Assembly (NCBI GenBank): GCA_009746045.1
Contig: RPFO01000312.1
Span: 1,276,323-1,296,322 of the forward strand
Direction: 5' to 3'
Source of the DNA: Mesostigma viride
Taxonomy: Eukaryota > Streptophyta > Mesostigmatophyceae > Mesostigmatales > Mesostigmataceae
DNA length: 20,000 nt
In this document: piece after piece, positions 12,001 through 18,000 of the stretch
Layout: each line of letters starts with the position of its first letter
How positions within the stretch are numbered: position 1 is the first letter of the stretch
The notes under the pieces: model-generated
Told to the model about the DNA's origin: nothing
The model's database searches: none
What the model saw: only the letters and a program-made list of their open reading frames with translations
Made by a program: the position numbers and the translations under genes

Positions 12001-15000
12001 AGGGGGAGAAGAGGGGGAGAAGAGGGGGAGAAGAGGGGCAGAGGAGGGGCAGGAGGGGAGCAGACGAGGGAGGCAAAATAGACAAAGATAAACACAGAGT
12101 AAGAGCTGGGCCAAGGACATGACATGAAAATGAAAATAAATTGAAAAGGCACCCTCCCCATGGAGACGAGGTGAGTGCCACAGAATAGAACAAAGCACCG
12201 GCGACATTGTCCCCAAGACAGCGTCGTGGCTGAGTAGCACATGCATGGCAACCAAAACTGGACGGGTCAATGCCAAAAAAAAAACATGGTGACACATGTC
12301 AGGGTTGCAGCCACCCATGTACATAAGATGCAAGACCATGCTTGTCTAGGTACCATCAAATCGGAGCTGGCAGCCGCAACCACACGGATAGGATACAAGT
12401 GCGTGGTATGTCGACGCTCCAGGAAGCTTCAGCAAAATACACCTACCATCCTAGATGTAGCTTTCCATCCGACGACATCACAAAACTTGGTTCAGAGAGC
12501 CACAAGTTTCGTAAGGCAAAGCAAGAAGAGCCTCAGCTCGTACATGACTGCAGGTGTTTCGGGAACCAGGAAGAAAGATGAAACAGGGCTAAACACGTTT
12601 AGTAAGAAAAATGTATAGCAAAGCAAAGAAAAGGGGCTCACCTCATCGACAATCTGTGCCTGGCCGTCGCGCACGATGTAGTGCACGTCGCGCTCGTACA
12701 GCTCCTTGGCCTTGATGGCCGTGACGATCAGCCTGTGGATTTGACCACATATTGAGGACAGGACAAGGTGACAGTTCTTTAACTGTTATGGGAAAACACT
12801 AATTCTACAGCCCCTTGGCCTTGATGAAATGTCATGGCCACATTTAAAACTCGTGCAGCTCCTTGGCCGTGATGAAATGTCATGGCCACATTTAAAACTC
12901 GTGCAGCTCCTTGGCCTTGATGAAATGTCATGGCCACATTTAAGACTCGTGCAGCTCCTTGGCCTTGACGGCCGTGACCGCCAGCCCGGGTGAAGATAAC
13001 CACCACATGAGGTCAGGACGAGGTCATGAGAGTTGATTGTTGTTAGCACACCATCGCGCTCGTACAGCTCCTTGGCCAGGAGAGGCCACAACTAGCCTGG
13101 TCCAAAGATAAAGCCAAGGTTTGGGGGAGGAGGGACCCCGTAGAAGTATACTACCATTGTGGGTCACTATAAAATCATCGTGGGCCACTATGATGCACCA
13201 TCGTGGACCACTATGATGCACGCACTTGGCCCACGTGTTGTTCTCGTCCCACAGGTCATCCACCTCCAGCAGTCGTTCTGCCGCCAACATGCCGCTCTCG
13301 GTCAGCTCGATCGAACGCGCCTTGCGGTCCACCGTGTAGTGCTGGCGGCCGCACAGGGGATGCAGCGCAGGGGGAGCGAGGCATGCACGCAAGAGCCACA
13401 AAGGGAGGAATGAGAGGACTGCATGGAAGGGCTGAGTGCGGGGCATCTGCACAAGGGCTGGCGGCAAGGGCTGGCAGCAAGGGCTGACCATCATGAATGG
13501 ACGCCACCAGGGAAAAGGGTGCCCAACATGAGGGAAAGCCGCATCGACAGGCACAAAGAAGCCGCTAGAACACTATTTACGAATATAATACCAACATGGA
13601 TGATAATAAACATAGAGCACTATTTACGAATGTAATACTAACGTGGATGATCATAAACATAGCGAAAACGCCGAAGTTGCGGGCAAACAGTCAGAGGCGC
13701 GTACTGGGAGGGCAGGGGTTTGTCCAGCGGCATTTCAACCGAACCATAGTGACACATACCAACGGCGCCTTGCCAACTCACCAAGCAAGACAGGCAGACA
13801 TACAAAGAAGGACTAGGTCGCATCCTTTCCATGCAAAGAATGCAGGCCTACAAACACGCAAGGCGCCTTGTCCATCCACCAAGCATCGAACAAGACAAGG
13901 AAAACAATAAGAGTCCAAGACCCACCACCTCCTCCTCCAGCCGGTCCACCACGCGGCGCGCCGTGTTGAACTTCTCAGTGGACCCGGTTGGCTGTGTGTC
14001 GTGGGTAATGCATGGGGAGGTGGGGGTAAGGGGTGGAGGGTGGGCGGGCGGGTAAGTGACATGTGGCAGCACAATACACGGCCGGGCCGGCAACATGTTC
14101 AGTTGGGTAAGGGGGAAACAAAGCGCCAAAAAAAGACCCACCTAAAACCACCAGTGCACTTGGCAGATGAGATTGGCGCAGTGCGCACTAGAGTACCCCA
14201 ATGCTGAGCCGACCGTGAACAAGGCAGGCTTCTTTTATGTCAAATAAGAGAGAGGAAGTATGACAGCCAATCAAGAACTCTGCACAATCGATCACTTCAT
14301 ACAGCAGCGGTGCATACTTGGCATTTTCCATCCTCCTATGGGCTGATGGTGAAAAGGAGCAGGCATTGGCTACAAGAAACCAAGCAACACTAGCCATACC
14401 CCCCAAAAAAGGAGAAACCTACTGAAGCAGCAAAGAAAGATCCACCAAAAGGAGAGGCAGCCATGAGGGTGTCCTCACCTGGCCACTGATCAGGAGCGGA
14501 TTTCGCCCTTCGTCAATCAGCACCGAGTCGACCTCGTCCACGATCGCGAAGTTGAACGCGTGCGGGTGCCTGCCAGGGCAACAAGCAGTGCACCAGACCC
14601 CGGCAATTCCATGGTAAGCTGTTCATAGCAGAGTTGATAAGCACTGTTCATAGCAGAGTTGATAGCAGAGTTGATAGCAGAGTTGATAGCCTTTGCTAGC
14701 AGCCCTGATAGCATATATGAAAGTGATTGATAGCCAAGATCTCACAAGAACAAAAAGCGTTTGCGTGTGGCAGCAGGAAGCTTTTCGCAAGGAGAAAAAA
14801 AATTCCACATCAAGTACACCCTCAATGACATTTGCTTCACAGGGAAACCGCGGCAAAGGAATGCATGCCATATGACAACTAGCAATGACCACACACTATG
14901 GAAATGGTGGGACGGTCTACTGTTCACCACCAACATGTTTGCTCCCTGGACAAACGGCGCAGCCATAGCACTAACCTCTAGCCCACCTACCTATGAACCT

Positions 15001-18000
15001 CAGCCAGCCAGCGAACGAGGGTAACCATTTGCATAACTCTTCTAAACTTCCCACATGTACATCACCTCAAAACCTTCTGAGGGAAAAACACGATCTCGTG
15101 CATGCCCCTCTTATCTACCTGTTAGCCACCCAGCTCTGTTTGCTTGCTTATTTGTTTGTTTGTTTCCATGCCCTTCCAGGGAATCAGTAGCAGCCAACAG
15201 GGGCTCGTTCAGAGCGTCATCTGGGCCTAGTATGAGGTGCATGCCTATCACTTCCCCAGATCATCCCCCTTAGGCCTTGTCCCACCCTTGGCGTAGCGGC
15301 AGTCATGGAGGGTAGCGTCCTTCATGCTCGTCTTTATTTCTTTTTGTGTGGCTATTGGCGCCAGACGTACACTCACCTCAGAACCTTCTGCTCGCCATGC
15401 CCCGCTTACCTCAGCACCTTCTGCTTGTCATGCCCCGCTTACCTCAGCACGAGAAACTTCTCCGCTTCCACCGTGTGGTCACGCAGGTAGTCAAACCCAA
15501 GCTCCTGCAGGGGGCACAGGGTAGGGGCCACGGGGTAGAACAGGGGCCATGGGGTGGGGGCCACAGGGTAGGGGCCACAGAGAAGGGGGCAGGGGGCAGG
15601 GGGTAGGGGGCACACGGTATGGGCCATGGGGTGGAGGCCACGAGGGTCAGCGGAGGGAGTAGGGCAAAGGATGCAACATGATCGCAAGCCTTGTAGTGCA
15701 GCACAGCATGCCGCCACCCATAGCATTCAGCTGAGGTCAGAGGATGGATGAAAACCAAGCTTGTGTGCATGAGCCGCCCCAAGGCCTCCCCACCTCTCGA
15801 CATGTATGACATGTAATGCACACACGCATTTGATCCCCTCCCCAAGCCCTTGCCCCCCAACACCCCCCCTTCACACACATATACACATACAGAAACACAC
15901 AACACACACACCACCAGGCACGCATGCGGATCCCAGGAGGGAGCACCATCCACAACGCCAGGTCACAAGGGGTTGCAGCACAACCCACAAACCCTAGGTC
16001 AGAAGAGAAGGGGTTGCCTGGCAAGGCGGTCCGCTTCTCGGATGATGAGCATGGCCAGTTCAGCGCTTGGGGATGTGTGAGCAGTTCCGCACCGAGGCAG
16101 ATCACACGAGTAGCCGATAAACAGCACCCTTTTCTGAGCAGCTGACACAAATATTAAGTGGATAATGCCGCAGATAGGCAGCCGGTACGACAAACGCCTG
16201 ACTAACATCAGCTCGACAGGCAGCAAACAAGAATAGCAGGGGGGCAATAACGGGCCTCTGACAGCCATCCTCTCCAGGCACCATGGTTCCACCCCCGCGC
16301 CCTACCTGGTTGGAGCAGTAGGTGATGTCGCATGCGTACGCCTCCCGGCGCTGCTGCGGGTTCATCTCTTTCTGACAGGGGCAGCCATGGGAGAAGATTA
16401 GGGGGGAAACGCATGAGGCAAATAGACCACAACGTGAGACATTGTGGTTGGCCATCCAGTCTGAGACATTGAGTTTGGCCATTCAGCTTGAGAAATTGAG
16501 GTTGGCCATGCAGTTTTGCATTTCTCTTCCCTGCGCTCCGCCCCCCCCTTTCCTTCGTCTACCCACCCCTGCCCTACGCAACAATGTCGCCGCTGAACAA
16601 GGGGCTGAGCGAGGTGTAGGTCGGGAATGCCAGGCCAGCGGCATACCCCCTCCCCCCCCCGCACTCCCCCCTCGCCTTCCTACAGTTCGCCCACCCTGAT
16701 TCAAGGAAAAACTGGTTTTCCCTTAGGCAAACAGAAAGGGACGCGATGGCCAGCTGAGAGCATGCCCAGCGTGGCAGCAAGGGCAGCGGATGGCAGGCAC
16801 AAGCAGGCACTTGTGAACGAGAGCAGAACAGCTAACTATTCTACGTACCGAGTATCAGAAAACACCTCACGACGGACTAGCAGGCACTTGTGAACGAGAG
16901 CAGAACAGCTAACTATTCTACGTACCGAGTATCAGAAAACACCTCACGACGGACTAGCAGGCACTTGTGAACGAGAGCAGAACAGCTAACTATTCTACGT
17001 ACCGAGTATCAAAAAACACCTCACGACGGACTAGGTAATGATGTCCATTCTCACAAATCAAACACCACAGGTAGGACGCCGCGGCTACGCCGGCTGAGCA
17101 ACCCCCATCCCTCAGCCACAGCTGCCAGGGGCCTACCTGGATGAGGCCCACAGATAGCCCCAGGAAGCGGTGGATGGTGCCCATCCACTCCTCGTCGCGC
17201 TTGGCCAGGTAGTCGTTCACCGTGACGACTGCGGGGTGTTATCGGGGTGCGGGCAGGCATTCCGAAGATCCATGCCTCAGAATATACGTAACACTACATG
17301 AATCATATCAATACATCATTCAGAATGACATATCGACATCATTCTGCTTCAGGCATCCATCCCTTGGGGCATATCAAATAAATACATGAGCACTAGGTGC
17401 AACGAGCACTAGAGGGTAGCATCGCACGCTTCATGTCTGAAAGACGGACCAGGGGCAGCAAACCACATCTGAGGCGGCGCTGAGTCCACAGGGGATGAGT
17501 AAGGGACATGAATGAATCATGATATCACTTTGGGTGCTGCCATTGTACTACCATTGCGTGCTGCCAACCAGTCCCCGTGACTGGCCATCTCAAGTCCCAG
17601 CTCTCATTAATAACCAACACATCCGACCCACGCCGACGCCTCACAACGGTGGATGTTGACACGCTGACATACAACAGCACATCTTGCCAAATGATGGCCT
17701 TACTACATACTCGTGGCTGACCTGAGAGGCGCAAAGCACGTCGGAACTGTGGGCGCCAGCACCCAAAACCTCTTGGTAGTAACTTAAAATCTGACCGGTG
17801 GCGAGGACATGCACTGTCTGACTTACTGTGGACGCCCTTCCCGGTCAGCGCATTCAGATATGCTGTTGCCTCCGCCACGGGCATGGGCATGGGCCCATGC
17901 CATCGCCCAGGCAAGCACACAACAAGCACACAACAAGCGCACAACAAGCGCACAACAAGCACACAACAGGCACACAACAAGCGCACAACAAGCACACAAC

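Noticed and set aside
10923-12339. Open frames of about 280-310 codons on both strands over the minisatellites
   Set aside because: They consist of period-28/29 and period-11 repeats, run in several frames at once, and overlap SECA2 exon 10 in other frames.
12241-12618. 125-codon plus-strand frame free of repeats
   Set aside because: No codon bias, no recognisable motif and a position in intron 9; length is compatible with chance.
16803-17034. CRISPR-like regular repeats (also at 2055-2430 and 19584-19790)
   Set aside because: The repeats are contiguous tandem units without distinct spacers, in introns of a eukaryotic gene.
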